Source of the DNA: an uncultured Muribaculaceae bacterium
GTDB taxonomy: Bacteria > Bacteroidota > Bacteroidia > Bacteroidales > Muribaculaceae
NCBI GenBank assembly: GCA_947525975.1
Contig: CANNVE010000012.1
Span: 1-64,000, forward strand
Direction: 5' to 3'
Length of the DNA stretch: 64,000 nucleotides
This document shows, in pieces, positions 43,112-52,504 of this stretch (within the stretch, counting starts at the first letter, position 1; the number at the start of each line of letters is the position of its first letter). A program made the position numbers and the translations under genes. Below the pieces are notes generated by a model, which made no database searches, was not told where the DNA came from, and saw only the letters and a list, made by a program, of their open reading frames with translations.

Positions 43112-43650
43112 TCAGAGGAAAATACGGACGCCGCCGGTTCGACGTCCCCAAGAACATAACCGCGAGGCCTACAACCGACTTCGCCCGCGAAAACCTTTTC
43201 AATGTGCTCGAAAACATCGTCGACTTCGAGGGCGCAAAGGCGCTTGACCTCTTCGCCGGCACGGGCGCCATATCATTCGAGCTCCTGTCGCGCGGATGCC
43301 TGTCGGTCACCTCGGTAGAGAAGGCCGAGACCCAGCACCGCTTCATCCACAAAGTCTCGCGCGAGCTCGGGGCCGACAACCATCGGGTGATACGCGGCGA
43401 TGCCATCAAATTCATCTCAGCCGCCCGGCCCGACGCCGGATTCGACATCGTATTCGCCGACCCCCCTTACGATTTGCCCGGATTTGAAGAAATCCCCCCC
43501 GCAGTCCTCGCATCAAGCCTTATAGCCCCCGGCGGCATATTCATCATCGAGCACAGCGCCAAGCGCGACTTCTCCCACCTCCCCGGCTACATCGACCACC
43601 GCGCCTACGGCTCAGTCAACTTCACCATCTTCCGCCGTCCCGCCCCCTGA
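43102..43650 (+). CDS. rsmD: 16S rRNA (guanine966-N2)-methyltransferase RsmD
   Basis: A 182-residue S-adenosylmethionine-dependent methyltransferase for G966 of 16S rRNA. N-terminus MRIIRGKYGRRRFDVPKNITARPTTDFARENLFNVLEN is typical. The SAM site is KALDLFAGTGAISFELLSRG (about 46-65), and the catalytic DPPY motif is in VFADPPYDLPGF near 118. ATG at 43102 overlaps DUF3822 by 10 bp, showing coupling. The coaD gene that often follows rsmD in other bacteria is not here; the next gene is on the other strand. Confidence 0.95.
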   Translation: MRIIRGKYGRRRFDVPKNITARPTTDFARENLFNVLENIVDFEGAKALDLFAGTGAISFELLSRGCLSVTSVEKAETQHRFIHKVSRELGADNHRVIRGDAIKFISAARPDAGFDIVFADPPYDLPGFEEIPPAVLASSLIAPGGIFIIEHSAKRDFSHLPGYIDHRAYGSVNFTIFRRPAP

Positions 43651-43661
43651 CCGCCTAAGGG

Positions 43662-44144
43662 TTATGGGATTGTGGGGTCGTCTACATCGAAGTCTATGAT
43701 GTCTATGTCTCCCGGATCGTCGGGGTATGTGGGACCGGCGTAGACGCATTCGATCTCCCATGGGTCAATATCCCACGGTTCAATCGGGCCTCCGTATTCG
43801 CAAGGTTCAATCGGATCAACCGGATATGGAGGTGTCGGCGGGGCGTAAATGGCGGTCACGGGGGCTGCTGTCACAGCTATGTCTCCGATGGTGACGGCGA
43901 TCTCGTTGATGTCGATTGGGTTGTCCGGATCGGCGATAACGTCGATTGGCTGCTCAGACTTTTCCGGCTCGGGCTGTGGCTTGGCTGGCTGATGCTCGGG
44001 CTTAGGCTCCACGGGTTCGGGGGTTTCCGGCTCGGGAATTGGCGCCGGATTCACGGGCATTCCTGCGCCTGTGCCGGCCGACGCGCCTATGGCTGCTCCT
44101 GCGGCCGCTGTGCGCAGGCCGTCGTTTTTCTTCTTCTTATCCAT
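43662..44144 (-). CDS. Pro/Asp/Glu-rich protein next to radical SAM enzyme
   Basis: A 160-residue protein that I do not recognise. It begins with a lysine cluster and a Gly/Ala stretch (MDKKKKNDGLRTAAAGAA...GASAGTGAGMP), then a Pro/Glu-rich linker (residues 30-70), a short beta-like part (DINEIAVTIGDIAVTAAP), and an acidic C-terminus rich in Pro, Asp, Tyr and Trp (PIEPCEYGGPIEPWDIDPW, PDDPGDIDIIDFDVDDP). It has no signal peptide. It starts 23 bp after the radical SAM gene stop on the same strand, so it is a candidate substrate or partner of that enzyme. Composition resembles a modified-peptide precursor more than an enzyme. Speculative; ATG at 44144. Confidence 0.6.
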   Translation of the reverse strand: MDKKKKNDGLRTAAAGAAIGASAGTGAGMPVNPAPIPEPETPEPVEPKPEHQPAKPQPEPEKSEQPIDVIADPDNPIDINEIAVTIGDIAVTAAPVTAIYAPPTPPYPVDPIEPCEYGGPIEPWDIDPWEIECVYAGPTYPDDPGDIDIIDFDVDDPTIP

Positions 44145-44167
44145 ATATTATAGTAGTGTAGATTTGT

Positions 44168-45229
44168 CTATGCCTCTTTGAGTGTGTGTAGGTGGCAGAG
44201 CATGAGCTCGCCGTCATCGTCGCGCAGATGGAATCCGTTGCCCTCGCAGTGGCGCCACATCTCGCAGTCGGCGCATTGGCCTTTGCGCATCCATTCCCGG
44301 TCGCGGAAGGGGCGGAACCTGTTTTGCCACACATCCCAGAAATCGTCGCGGTAGATGTTGCCTTGCGAGTATTGGCTGCGTATGCTCAGGCATCCAGATA
44401 TGTCGCCGTTGGCCCTGACCGAAGCCACGGTGAGGCCGGCTATGCACGTATATATGCTTCCGCGCGCGCGTCCTTCGTAATCCCCGAGAAATCCCTCGCA
44501 GGCGTATGAAAGCGAGATCTTGCCCTCGGCCCTTGTGCGGGCGATGAAATCCATCAGGGAGCGCATCTGCGCCGGCGACAGGCTCATGCCGCTGTCCTTG
44601 GCTCTGCCCATGGGCACGATGGTGAAGCATCTCCATTTCCTGACACCGGCTTCTATGAGCATGCGCCGCAGCTCGGGCAGTGATGCGATGTTGCCGGGAT
44701 GCACGCATGTGATCACGTCCCACACTATCCCCGGCGTGTCGCGCAGGGCGCCGATGGCATCGTATGCGCGGTCGAAGCTTGCCGGATTGCGGCGGAGCCA
44801 CGTGTGCTCATCGCGCAGCCCGTCTATGTCGATGGCTATCGACCGCAAGCCTGCGTCGGCGAGGTACCGCATCATGGCCCGGTCGATGAGCATGGCGTTG
44901 CTCACCATGCCCCACAAGAATCCTTTCTCGGTGATTTTGCGCCCGCACTCGGCGATGTCCTCCCTCACCAGGGGCTCGCCGCCCACTGTCCACACATAGG
45001 TGCGCTGGCGGGGCTGATGGCTGCGCACCGAATCGAGCACCGGGGCGAAATCGTCAAAAGGCATGTCGGGGGCGTCGGCCACGGCCAGACAGTCGCTTCC
45101 GCAATGGCGGCAGGCAAGATTGCACCGCAGGGTGCATTCCCAGAAGAGTTGGTTGAGCGGATGTGTCAGTTTCAGCCGCTCGCGCCTCCAATAGGCCTCT
45201 TCGAGTATGATTTTTTGCAGTTGGTTCAT
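44168..45229 (-). CDS. Radical SAM/SPASM domain protein
   Basis: A 353-residue radical S-adenosylmethionine enzyme. The cluster-binding motif C-x3-C-x2-C is at Cys36, Cys40, Cys43 (CNLACRHC), with more cysteines at 32 and 47. The barrel continues with VWTVGGEPLVREDIAECG (GGEP motif) and SIAIDIDGLRDEHTWLRR. The C-terminal SPASM region has several Cys (CIAG, SGCLS, GQCADCEMWRHCEGN, LMLCH) for extra 4Fe-4S clusters. It resembles the Bacteroidetes TIGR04133 group, from memory. SPASM enzymes mostly modify ribosomal peptides, so the Pro/Asp-rich neighbour downstream may be its substrate. The usual partner lipoprotein of that group is not seen. I chose the ATG at 45229. Confidence 0.85.
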   Translation of the reverse strand: MNQLQKIILEEAYWRRERLKLTHPLNQLFWECTLRCNLACRHCGSDCLAVADAPDMPFDDFAPVLDSVRSHQPRQRTYVWTVGGEPLVREDIAECGRKITEKGFLWGMVSNAMLIDRAMMRYLADAGLRSIAIDIDGLRDEHTWLRRNPASFDRAYDAIGALRDTPGIVWDVITCVHPGNIASLPELRRMLIEAGVRKWRCFTIVPMGRAKDSGMSLSPAQMRSLMDFIARTRAEGKISLSYACEGFLGDYEGRARGSIYTCIAGLTVASVRANGDISGCLSIRSQYSQGNIYRDDFWDVWQNRFRPFRDREWMRKGQCADCEMWRHCEGNGFHLRDDDGELMLCHLHTLKEA

Positions 45230-45708
45230 GATGCAAAGAAAACAAAAAAAGGACGAACGCACAAGAAATCAATGCCCAAATGCGCGGACAGCGTGGATTA
45301 TTTGACGAAAATGCGCCGGATAATTTGGTGTAATGTCATTTTGTGTGTATATTTGCATGTATTTCGGGCGGTTAATGTGCCCGAGACGTCACGGCAGAGG
45401 CTGTGGCCACATATCGAAAAGCGTTTTTGCTAGTCCTTGAATGGAAATTTCGCCAAACTTTTTCAAATAACGGAGGACAAGCAGCTGCAAACGCTCATGC
45501 GTGTCTGTATCCCACCCCCCACGCTCTGGGAGGTGCCGATCATAGGCAAGGCGTGGGGGTGGGCTGTGTTTGTATCCGTTATGGCCTTTGGCGAGGCCTC
45601 CATTCATGCATCGCAGCAAACATCGTCCTACGCCTTTTTGTATACATACCGATCGACATTCACTTATGCCTATGAGGGGACGACGTGGCAGACTAACAGG
45701 CCACAGCA
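45230..45708. other. Intergenic region with plus-strand promoter
   Basis: A 479-bp gap between divergent genes. It contains a good plus-strand promoter (45324-45355) and then about 350 nt before the lipoprotein gene start. Short open frames on both strands have no recognisable features and mixed codon use, so I do not call them genes. A long leader, a small RNA or a small unrecognised peptide gene are all possible. Confidence 0.5.
45324..45355 (+). promoter_or_regulatory. Promoter with consensus -33 and -7 boxes
   Basis: TTTG at 45324-45327, 20 nt, TATATTTG at 45348-45355. A consensus match on the plus strand; the next plus-strand gene starts 354 nt downstream. Confidence 0.6.
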
Positions 45709-48705
45709 ATGAAATCAAAGTGTTTCTTACCCATTGTTGCCGTGTGCGCGGTTTTCGCGCTCTTGGCGTTTGCTTCGTGCGGCAAAGGCGACTCGCCGTC
45801 TCCGTCACCCACTCCTAATCCACCCGACCCGCCTGTGGTGGCCGAATCCCTCGAATTCGCAGGGCAATACTCCTCGGGGCGCGCCGACGTCTCTTCCGAC
45901 GCGGCGTCCTTCGTCGTCGAATTCAATTCATCGGGAAGCTGGGCGGTCAATGTCCCTGCGGCCTGCGCCGCATGGTGCAAGGTGAGCCCGGCGAGCGGAG
46001 ACGGCGGCAAAAAATCGGAAGTGCGGGTGAGCGTATCCGGAAATGACGGATACGATGAGCGCAACGCATCGCTCACGTTTTCTTGCGGAAAAGCGCGAAA
46101 AACCTTCGTCGTGGCGCAGAAGCAGCGCGATGCCATGCTTTTGGCCTCTTCGTCAAAGGTTGAGGTGGATGAGGACGGAGGCACATTCGCCGTGAAAATC
46201 CGCTCAAATGTGGAGGTGAAGTGCGAGGTGCCGGCTCAATACGCCGGTTGGCTGCGCCTTAACGGAAAGGCCGGCGGACGCGCTCTGTCAGATCTGCAAT
46301 ATTCGTTCACAGCCGATGCCAACGACACTGCGGCTCCGCGCGAGGGGGTGATCACGTTCTCGGGCGCCGACGTGGTCGAAGAGGTGCGTGTGCTCCAGTT
46401 CGGCGGCAACTCTCTGGTGCTCACGGAGCCTGTCGTATACGTCAATCCCCTTGGAGGGCGTTTCGGCGTAGAGCTTAAGTCAAACTGCGATTACACTTTC
46501 GCGATAACCGAGGGCTCGGAATGGCTTCGCGAGGATGTGTCAAGAGCCATGTCGAGCCATACGGTGTATTTCATCGCGGATGCCAATTCACAGCCGTCCG
46601 AACGCCGGGCAGCCGTGACATTCACCTCCGCTGACGGCTCGGTGTCTGACCGGCTCACGGTGGTGCAGCGTGAGAAAGGCGCTCTGGTCTGCGGCGAGAG
46701 GCAGATCGACGTTGATTGCGCCGGAGGCGCGTTTCATATAGAATATGCATCTACGGAGGGGGAAATCACGTATTCGTCGCCTTATTGGATAGGTGTGTTC
46801 CCCGATGCTCCCGACTCCAGGGCGATGGCTGACCACAGGTTGCAGATAAAGGTTTCACCAAATATCGTCAAGGAGGAGCGTAGTGGCTACGTGGTGCTGG
46901 CTCTGGCCGACGGCTCGGCCAAAGACTCGGTGCTTGTGACGCAAGATGCTCTTGAATATACTATCGTCACATCGCTTGAAGATGGAGATTTCGCTGATGC
47001 CCGCAGCCATGAATTCACTATTTCTGTCACCTCTCCGCTCGAATCGACTCTGAAAGCGTCTGCCCCGCTCAAAAAGATGTCAGACAATACGTTTGTTATG
47101 CCTGCCAACTATGCTCCCGGCACCATGGGATCGGCCTCTGTAGAAGTCAGAATCGCCGATGTGCTTATGGAGATGGTGTCGGTCAGCTACGACGAGCCGA
47201 TATTGCCGGAGATAAAAGACCGGGAATTGGACGTGGCGGCAGTGGCTTCATCCGTCAAGGTCAATATAATGACAAATACTGATATTGCGCCCTCAATCCA
47301 AAGCTCGGCGTCATGGATATCGCTTCGCGAGGCCAAAGTGTGCGAGCGCGGATACGCCATTGACACGTGGGTGTTCGATGTTAAGGAAAATACGTCTGAC
47401 CAGCCGCGGCAGGCCACGATCCGATTCTCGGCAGGGGCCTTCTGGAGCGGCGATGTTGTCGTGACGCAGGCTGGAGCGGCGCCGCCCATAGACAAAGAGC
47501 AGGAGGTGGAGGTGCCGGCGGGAGGATCTCTCGGAGACGAACTCGGAGATGAGAAGATGGCAATACAGAAGCTGACCGTCAAAGGCGAGATCAACGGAGC
47601 GGATGTGGCCACGCTGCGCGAGATGGCTACGGATGGCGAGCTTGTGGAGATAGACCTGTCGAATACGTCCCTGCGGAAAGATTTGCAGCATCAATATTAT
47701 CCGGGCGGCTGGCGTCCGGGCAAAATCACTGATGACGACATGGTGGGGCACTATATGTTCTATAGGACAAATGTCAGGGCTGTCACGCTGCCTGGTACAC
47801 TTAAGAAAATCGGTTATTACGCATTCCGGGAGTCGAAGGTGGAGGAGATGGAGATTCCCGCCGGTGTGGCTGAAATAGAGGAGTCGGCGTTTTTCGGATG
47901 CAAGAATTTGCGCCGCGTGTCGGTTCCCGGCACCGTCAAGGATCTGCCTCTCGGATGCTTCGAAGGCGCTGTCAGCCTGAGCGATGTGGCTCTGGGTGAT
48001 GGCGTGCGCTCTATCGGCGACTTCGCTTTCGCTCCCTATGAGGCTTACACCACTCAAGGCGCGCTCACAGAGATCTCCCTGCCCGCTTCCCTTGAAAAAA
48101 TCGGAAAGGGGGCGTTCTTGTCGACCAAGCTGACTGAGGTCACTGTCCCGGCGTCGGTAGAAAGGATAGGAGAGGCGGCTTTTTCGGAATGCCGCCGCCT
48201 CAACCGGGTGGTGTTTGAGTGCAGCATGGATACGCTTCCTGCCCGAGTGCTCCACAATACTCTTGGCATAAATGAAATCGTATTTCCGCGCGGGCTGAAA
48301 GTGATCGGCGAGTACGCCCTCGACCACGTGGGCATGGACTATCTGACGATTCCCGACGGGGTGACCGAGCTGATGAAGGGCGCTTGCAACGGCTCTGGAA
48401 AGAAAGGGCTCACATTGCCCGAATCTCTTGAGGTCATCGGGGCGTATGCGCTCGGCTACCAATCGATGTCGAGCACATTCACCATTCCGTCGAAGGTGCG
48501 CTACATAGGCGCCAGGGCTTTCGACGGAGCCTGCTACATAAAGGAGCTTCACATGAAAAATCCGGTCCCGCCCCAAAGAGACGGCGACATATTCTTCTCG
48601 ACATTCAAATACGAAGAGTGCACTTTGTATGTGCCCCGCGGTTCGGCCCGGGCGTATTCGGCAGATTCCTATTGGCTGAAATTCAAAGCCATTGTCGAAG
48701 AGTGA
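45709..48705 (+). CDS. BACON-domain lipoprotein with leucine-rich repeats
   Basis: A 998-residue surface lipoprotein. Signal peptide with lipobox ending at Cys24 (FASCGKGD), a Pro/Ser linker, then about five or six BACON-type beta-domains (residues 45-600; each with a 'sWlkvs' or 'seWL' word and a 'v.Q' end, for example SGSWAVNVPAACAAWCKVSP and FVVAQKQRDA). The C-terminal third (about 660-990) is BspA-type leucine-rich repeats (LKKIGYYAFRESKVEEMEIPAGVAEIEESAFFGC). BACON domains are thought to bind mucin or carbohydrate, so an adhesin role is plausible. ATG at 45709. Another secreted protein gene follows 38 bp downstream. Confidence 0.88.
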   Translation: MKSKCFLPIVAVCAVFALLAFASCGKGDSPSPSPTPNPPDPPVVAESLEFAGQYSSGRADVSSDAASFVVEFNSSGSWAVNVPAACAAWCKVSPASGDGGKKSEVRVSVSGNDGYDERNASLTFSCGKARKTFVVAQKQRDAMLLASSSKVEVDEDGGTFAVKIRSNVEVKCEVPAQYAGWLRLNGKAGGRALSDLQYSFTADANDTAAPREGVITFSGADVVEEVRVLQFGGNSLVLTEPVVYVNPLGGRFGVELKSNCDYTFAITEGSEWLREDVSRAMSSHTVYFIADANSQPSERRAAVTFTSADGSVSDRLTVVQREKGALVCGERQIDVDCAGGAFHIEYASTEGEITYSSPYWIGVFPDAPDSRAMADHRLQIKVSPNIVKEERSGYVVLALADGSAKDSVLVTQDALEYTIVTSLEDGDFADARSHEFTISVTSPLESTLKASAPLKKMSDNTFVMPANYAPGTMGSASVEVRIADVLMEMVSVSYDEPILPEIKDRELDVAAVASSVKVNIMTNTDIAPSIQSSASWISLREAKVCERGYAIDTWVFDVKENTSDQPRQATIRFSAGAFWSGDVVVTQAGAAPPIDKEQEVEVPAGGSLGDELGDEKMAIQKLTVKGEINGADVATLREMATDGELVEIDLSNTSLRKDLQHQYYPGGWRPGKITDDDMVGHYMFYRTNVRAVTLPGTLKKIGYYAFRESKVEEMEIPAGVAEIEESAFFGCKNLRRVSVPGTVKDLPLGCFEGAVSLSDVALGDGVRSIGDFAFAPYEAYTTQGALTEISLPASLEKIGKGAFLSTKLTEVTVPASVERIGEAAFSECRRLNRVVFECSMDTLPARVLHNTLGINEIVFPRGLKVIGEYALDHVGMDYLTIPDGVTELMKGACNGSGKKGLTLPESLEVIGAYALGYQSMSSTFTIPSKVRYIGARAFDGACYIKELHMKNPVPPQRDGDIFFSTFKYEECTLYVPRGSARAYSADSYWLKFKAIVEE

Positions 48706-48743
48706 TAAACCAAATGACTATCAATCAAATAAAACCCCAAATT

Positions 48744-51125
48744 ATGATCAAACCATTATCAAAGTTGATCCTTGCCTCGGCGTGCGCTTTGTCATGCACT
48801 GTCGCTTTGGCTCAGGAGCCTACCCCCGGAGAGGAAATAGACCTTGGCCTCAGCGTCAACTGGCGCGCTTACAACATAGGCGCATCCGCTCCGGAAGAAA
48901 AAGGGACAGTCTACGCCTATGCCTCAACCAAGGCCGGCGGATATTCGATGCAGTACAGTTATCCCTACTTCGACAATCTGACCTGGACCTGCAAGCTCCC
49001 CGAGGGCAACCTCGCCGGAAACGTGCAATATGACGCCGCAGCCCTGGAGACGGATGGCCGCTGGCGCATGGCCACCAAGGAGCAGTGGGAAGAGCTGCTC
49101 AACGGATGCGACATCACAGCCTATCAATACAACAATGTGGCCGGCGCTCTGCTCACATCCAAGACCAACGGCAATTCGATATTCCTGCCTTCGGCCACTC
49201 TGGGCTACAATGCCTCGTGCAGCTACTACACATCTGAGTCTGACGGCGAGCTCCCATACGTGGCCAAAATGGCCGCCAACCAGTATCAGACCTCAACGGT
49301 GTCGCTGATGCAGACGCAAGGCACCACCGGCCCGTGGAGCGGCCTGCCCCTCCGCGCTGTCTGCGACAGATACGAGGGAAAGCCTCTCGAGGCCATAAAT
49401 CTCACCGCTGCCCTCACCGAGATTTTCGCCGGCACCTCCACCGCCGTCACGGCCACATCAGTGCCCGCCGATGTGCCTATGAGCCTTAAATACGCCTCCA
49501 GCGACGAATCCATAGCCACAGTGTCTGACAAAGGCGTGGTCCGCTCATCCTACGGATCCAAGGGAGGCAAAGTGACCATCACGGCCACCAGCGGAAATGT
49601 ATCGGCAAGCGTGGACATCATCGTGACAGCAGTCGAGACCGACCCCGCAGCCGAGGTCGTGGACCTCGGATTGAGCGTGGACTGGTGCACCGCCGATCTT
49701 GGCGCCGCCGACTGCTCGGTCAACGGTTCGCTGTTCCCCTTCTGCTATCTGACATCCACCACTCTCGCCAACGCATTCGCCTACAAGTATTACCGCAATG
49801 GATCATACGTTTTCCCGGAGGAGTATTTCTGCGGAGACAAGAATTATGACGCCATCGCCTACTACAACGCTCCCGGCAAGGCATACGCCGGAGACCGCCT
49901 GCCGTCGAAGGCTGAGGTGGAGGAGCTTATAGCGAATTGCGAACTGACGTATACATTCGCCGGCGATGAAGCCGCTCCGGATAGCCGGACCATGATCTTC
50001 GTGTCGAAGGTCAACGGCAAAGCCATACGCTTCCCGATGTCGGCCTCCACGCAGGTGTTTTACACCGGCTCGACCACTCCCGAGAAGAATGACGCCTATT
50101 CGTTGTACATCGATTCAAAAAACGTCACGGCCTCGCTTGAGACATACGTCTCTGCATGGAAGTCTTATCCTCTGCGCGGCGTAGTGGAGCACTCTACCGT
50201 GCCTGATCTCGAAAAAATAGAGCTTGATGTGGCCGAAGCCGAGATTTACGTGGAAAACACGATCCGACTGACGCCTTCGCCGCTGCCGGTGGGAGCTCTG
50301 CTGGTGAATCTCGCATGGGAATCTGACAACGAAGATGTAGCCACCGTCGGAGCCGACGGCGTAGTCAAGGGCGTAGGAGAAGGCAAAGCCGTGATTACAG
50401 TCTCTTCGGGGAAGATCTCGGCTTCAGCCACCATCGCAGTCAAGGCTGTCAACCTCTCGCAAGGCGAGACTGTGGATATGGGCAGCGGCATCCTATGGGC
50501 GTCGCGCGAATTGAACGCCCCGTCGCAGGCCGAAAACGGCAGCTACTATATGTTTGGCAACCTTACGCCGATGAGGTCAGCCACTTCGTTCCAGTCGCAG
50601 TGGGTGGATCCGGAAGTTGACATCATCGGTGGCACCCAATTCGACCCGGCTCATGCCGAACTTGGCGGCAATTGGCGCATGCCCACCAACAGCGAATTGT
50701 TGGCCATGGCCTCTAATTGTGAAATCGAATGGATCACGTATGGCGGAAAGCGCGGAGTGCTCCTGTCATCGACAGTCACCGACGGCAAGATATTCTGCCC
50801 GCTGCCTTCAGGCACGACATACATATTCTACATGGGCGACAAGCTGCAGCGCGGAGGCTCGTCAGACGGTTCGCCTACGGTCGAGGGCCTGTACATCGCC
50901 CCCACGCAGGCGGCCATGAACGCAGTGCGCGCTTGGAGGGCATGTCCCATCCTGCCGGTCTACGACTCCACTCTCGGCATAGACGCGCCGGAGGTGTCTG
51001 ACGATCAAATCGTAGAGGTCATTGCTCTTGACGGGCGCATCCTGCCGGCTTCGGCATCGCTCTCGCCGGGTGTCTACATACTGCGTTACGCCAGCGGCAA
51101 GACAGTGAAGCGAATCGTGAAATAA
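48744..51125 (+). CDS. Secreted FISUMP/Ig-like repeat protein
   Basis: A 793-residue exported protein. Signal peptide MIKPLSKLILASACALSCTVALAQ. Three copies of a fibrobacter-type (FISUMP) unit, each starting VDLGLSVNWRAYNIGA-like and containing a 'WRMaTkeqWeEL' or 'WRMPTNSELLAM' word (near residues 20, 310 and 580), alternate with bacterial Ig-like group 2 domains (ASSDESIATVSDKGVV, WESDNEDVATVGADGVVKGVGEGKAVITV). The end (ASLSPGVYILRYASGKTVKRIVK) is a type IX secretion sorting signal. I chose the ATG at 48744, which gives the signal peptide. Likely surface-attached; coexpressed with the BACON lipoprotein upstream. Confidence 0.85.
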   Translation: MIKPLSKLILASACALSCTVALAQEPTPGEEIDLGLSVNWRAYNIGASAPEEKGTVYAYASTKAGGYSMQYSYPYFDNLTWTCKLPEGNLAGNVQYDAAALETDGRWRMATKEQWEELLNGCDITAYQYNNVAGALLTSKTNGNSIFLPSATLGYNASCSYYTSESDGELPYVAKMAANQYQTSTVSLMQTQGTTGPWSGLPLRAVCDRYEGKPLEAINLTAALTEIFAGTSTAVTATSVPADVPMSLKYASSDESIATVSDKGVVRSSYGSKGGKVTITATSGNVSASVDIIVTAVETDPAAEVVDLGLSVDWCTADLGAADCSVNGSLFPFCYLTSTTLANAFAYKYYRNGSYVFPEEYFCGDKNYDAIAYYNAPGKAYAGDRLPSKAEVEELIANCELTYTFAGDEAAPDSRTMIFVSKVNGKAIRFPMSASTQVFYTGSTTPEKNDAYSLYIDSKNVTASLETYVSAWKSYPLRGVVEHSTVPDLEKIELDVAEAEIYVENTIRLTPSPLPVGALLVNLAWESDNEDVATVGADGVVKGVGEGKAVITVSSGKISASATIAVKAVNLSQGETVDMGSGILWASRELNAPSQAENGSYYMFGNLTPMRSATSFQSQWVDPEVDIIGGTQFDPAHAELGGNWRMPTNSELLAMASNCEIEWITYGGKRGVLLSSTVTDGKIFCPLPSGTTYIFYMGDKLQRGGSSDGSPTVEGLYIAPTQAAMNAVRAWRACPILPVYDSTLGIDAPEVSDDQIVEVIALDGRILPASASLSPGVYILRYASGKTVKRIVK

Positions 51126-51275
51126 ACTACCGGAACCTATGGTTTGGGTCGGGCGCGGGCATCATTGCGATGACACGTCCGGCTTTCATGTATTCAGGAA
51201 GTCGCGGGCCATGCTGATTTTATCGGACAAAGAGTCTCAATCGGCGCGCGTATGGTGGTTTTTTTCACAGTGGGG

Positions 51276-51306
51276 TTGTGCCTTTGCGGGAAATTTCGTA
51301 ACTTTG
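51276..51306 (+). promoter_or_regulatory. Promoter of carA
   Basis: TTG at 51276-51278, 20 nt, TAACTTTG at 51299-51306; the carA ATG is 41 nt downstream. The gap 51126-51347 has no other feature. Confidence 0.65.
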
Positions 51307-51347
51307 CGAAAATTATTTCACACGTCAAAAAAAGCCTTTTTCTGCGT

Positions 51348-52424
51348 ATGCGAAAGTCCGTAAAGGCCGTGCTTCTGCTTGAAGACGGTACAGAATTCCA
51401 CGGATACTCCTTTGGCAGTGACAAGAGCACTGCCGGCGAGGTGGTGTTCAACACCGCCATGACGGGCTATCCCGAAAGTCTCACTGACCCTTCTTACGAA
51501 GGCCAAATCCTCGTCACAACATTCCCATTGCTTGGCAATTACGGTGTGCCGCCGCAGCAAAGCCAGGGCGACCTCAGCAAATACTACGAGGGAGACCGCA
51601 TCCACTGCCGCGCCATAATAGCCCAGGACTATTCATGGGAGCACAGCCACTGGCTCGCCACACGCTCCCTCTCTGACTGGCTTAAGGAGCAGGGCGTGGC
51701 CGGCATCTACGGCATCGACACCCGCGCCCTGGCCAAGCATCTGCGCGAGAAGGGGTCTATGCTCGGCAAGGTCATCATCGGCGATGACAAAGCCGAAGAC
51801 ATCGACTGGTATGACCCCAACAAGGAAAACCTCGTGGCCAAGACATCGTGCACCGCAGTCGAGGAATACGGCCAGGGCGACAAGACCGTGGTGCTCGTGG
51901 ACTGCGGCGTGAAGCACAACATAGTGCGCTGCCTCTCGAAGCGCGGCGTGAAGGTGGTGAGAGTGCCCTGGGACTACGACTTCACCACAATCCCCTACGA
52001 CGGACTGTTCATATCAAACGGCCCCGGCAACCCCGATATGGCCCAGGCCACTGTCGACAACCTGCGCAAGGCCATGGAAATCGGCAAGCCTATCTGCGGC
52101 ATCTGCATGGGCAACCAGCTCCTGGCTAAAGCCGCAGGAGCCACCACCTACAAGCTCAAATACGGCCACCGCAGCCACAATCAGCCCGTGCAGCGCGTGG
52201 GCACGAACACCTGCTTCGTGACCTCGCAGAATCACGGATTCGCAGTCGACGGAGACACCCTCCCCGCCGACTGGGAGCCGCTATTCATCAACATGAACGA
52301 CGGCACGAACGAAGGCATACGCCACAAGTCAAAGCCCTTCTTCTCGGCTCAGTTCCACCCCGAGGCCTCAAGCGGCCCCAAGGACACTGAGTTCCTTTTC
52401 GACGAATTCATAGCTATGCTCTGA
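51348..52424 (+). CDS. carA: Carbamoyl-phosphate synthase small subunit
   Basis: A 358-residue glutaminase subunit that supplies ammonia to CarB for carbamoyl phosphate, used for pyrimidines and arginine. N-terminal domain MRKSVKAVLLLEDGTEFHGYSFG; C-terminal class I amidotransferase with the nucleophile Cys in CGICMGNQL (about 250) where most amidotransferases have GICLGHQ, and the His-Glu pair in FSAQFHPEASSGP near 335. I chose the ATG at 51348. carB starts 80 bp downstream. Confidence 0.96.
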   Translation: MRKSVKAVLLLEDGTEFHGYSFGSDKSTAGEVVFNTAMTGYPESLTDPSYEGQILVTTFPLLGNYGVPPQQSQGDLSKYYEGDRIHCRAIIAQDYSWEHSHWLATRSLSDWLKEQGVAGIYGIDTRALAKHLREKGSMLGKVIIGDDKAEDIDWYDPNKENLVAKTSCTAVEEYGQGDKTVVLVDCGVKHNIVRCLSKRGVKVVRVPWDYDFTTIPYDGLFISNGPGNPDMAQATVDNLRKAMEIGKPICGICMGNQLLAKAAGATTYKLKYGHRSHNQPVQRVGTNTCFVTSQNHGFAVDGDTLPADWEPLFINMNDGTNEGIRHKSKPFFSAQFHPEASSGPKDTEFLFDEFIAML

Positions 52425-52504
52425 TTGGGAGCCGCCGCTCTTCGGCCCATGGCAGAAAGCCCCTCCCCAATCACTAATTACTCATTACTAATTGCTAATT
52501 GTCA

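Noticed and set aside
45389-45808. A 139-codon minus-strand frame between the radical SAM and BACON genes
   Set aside because: It overlaps the start of the BACON lipoprotein gene, has irregular composition and no motif; a consensus promoter runs on the opposite strand.
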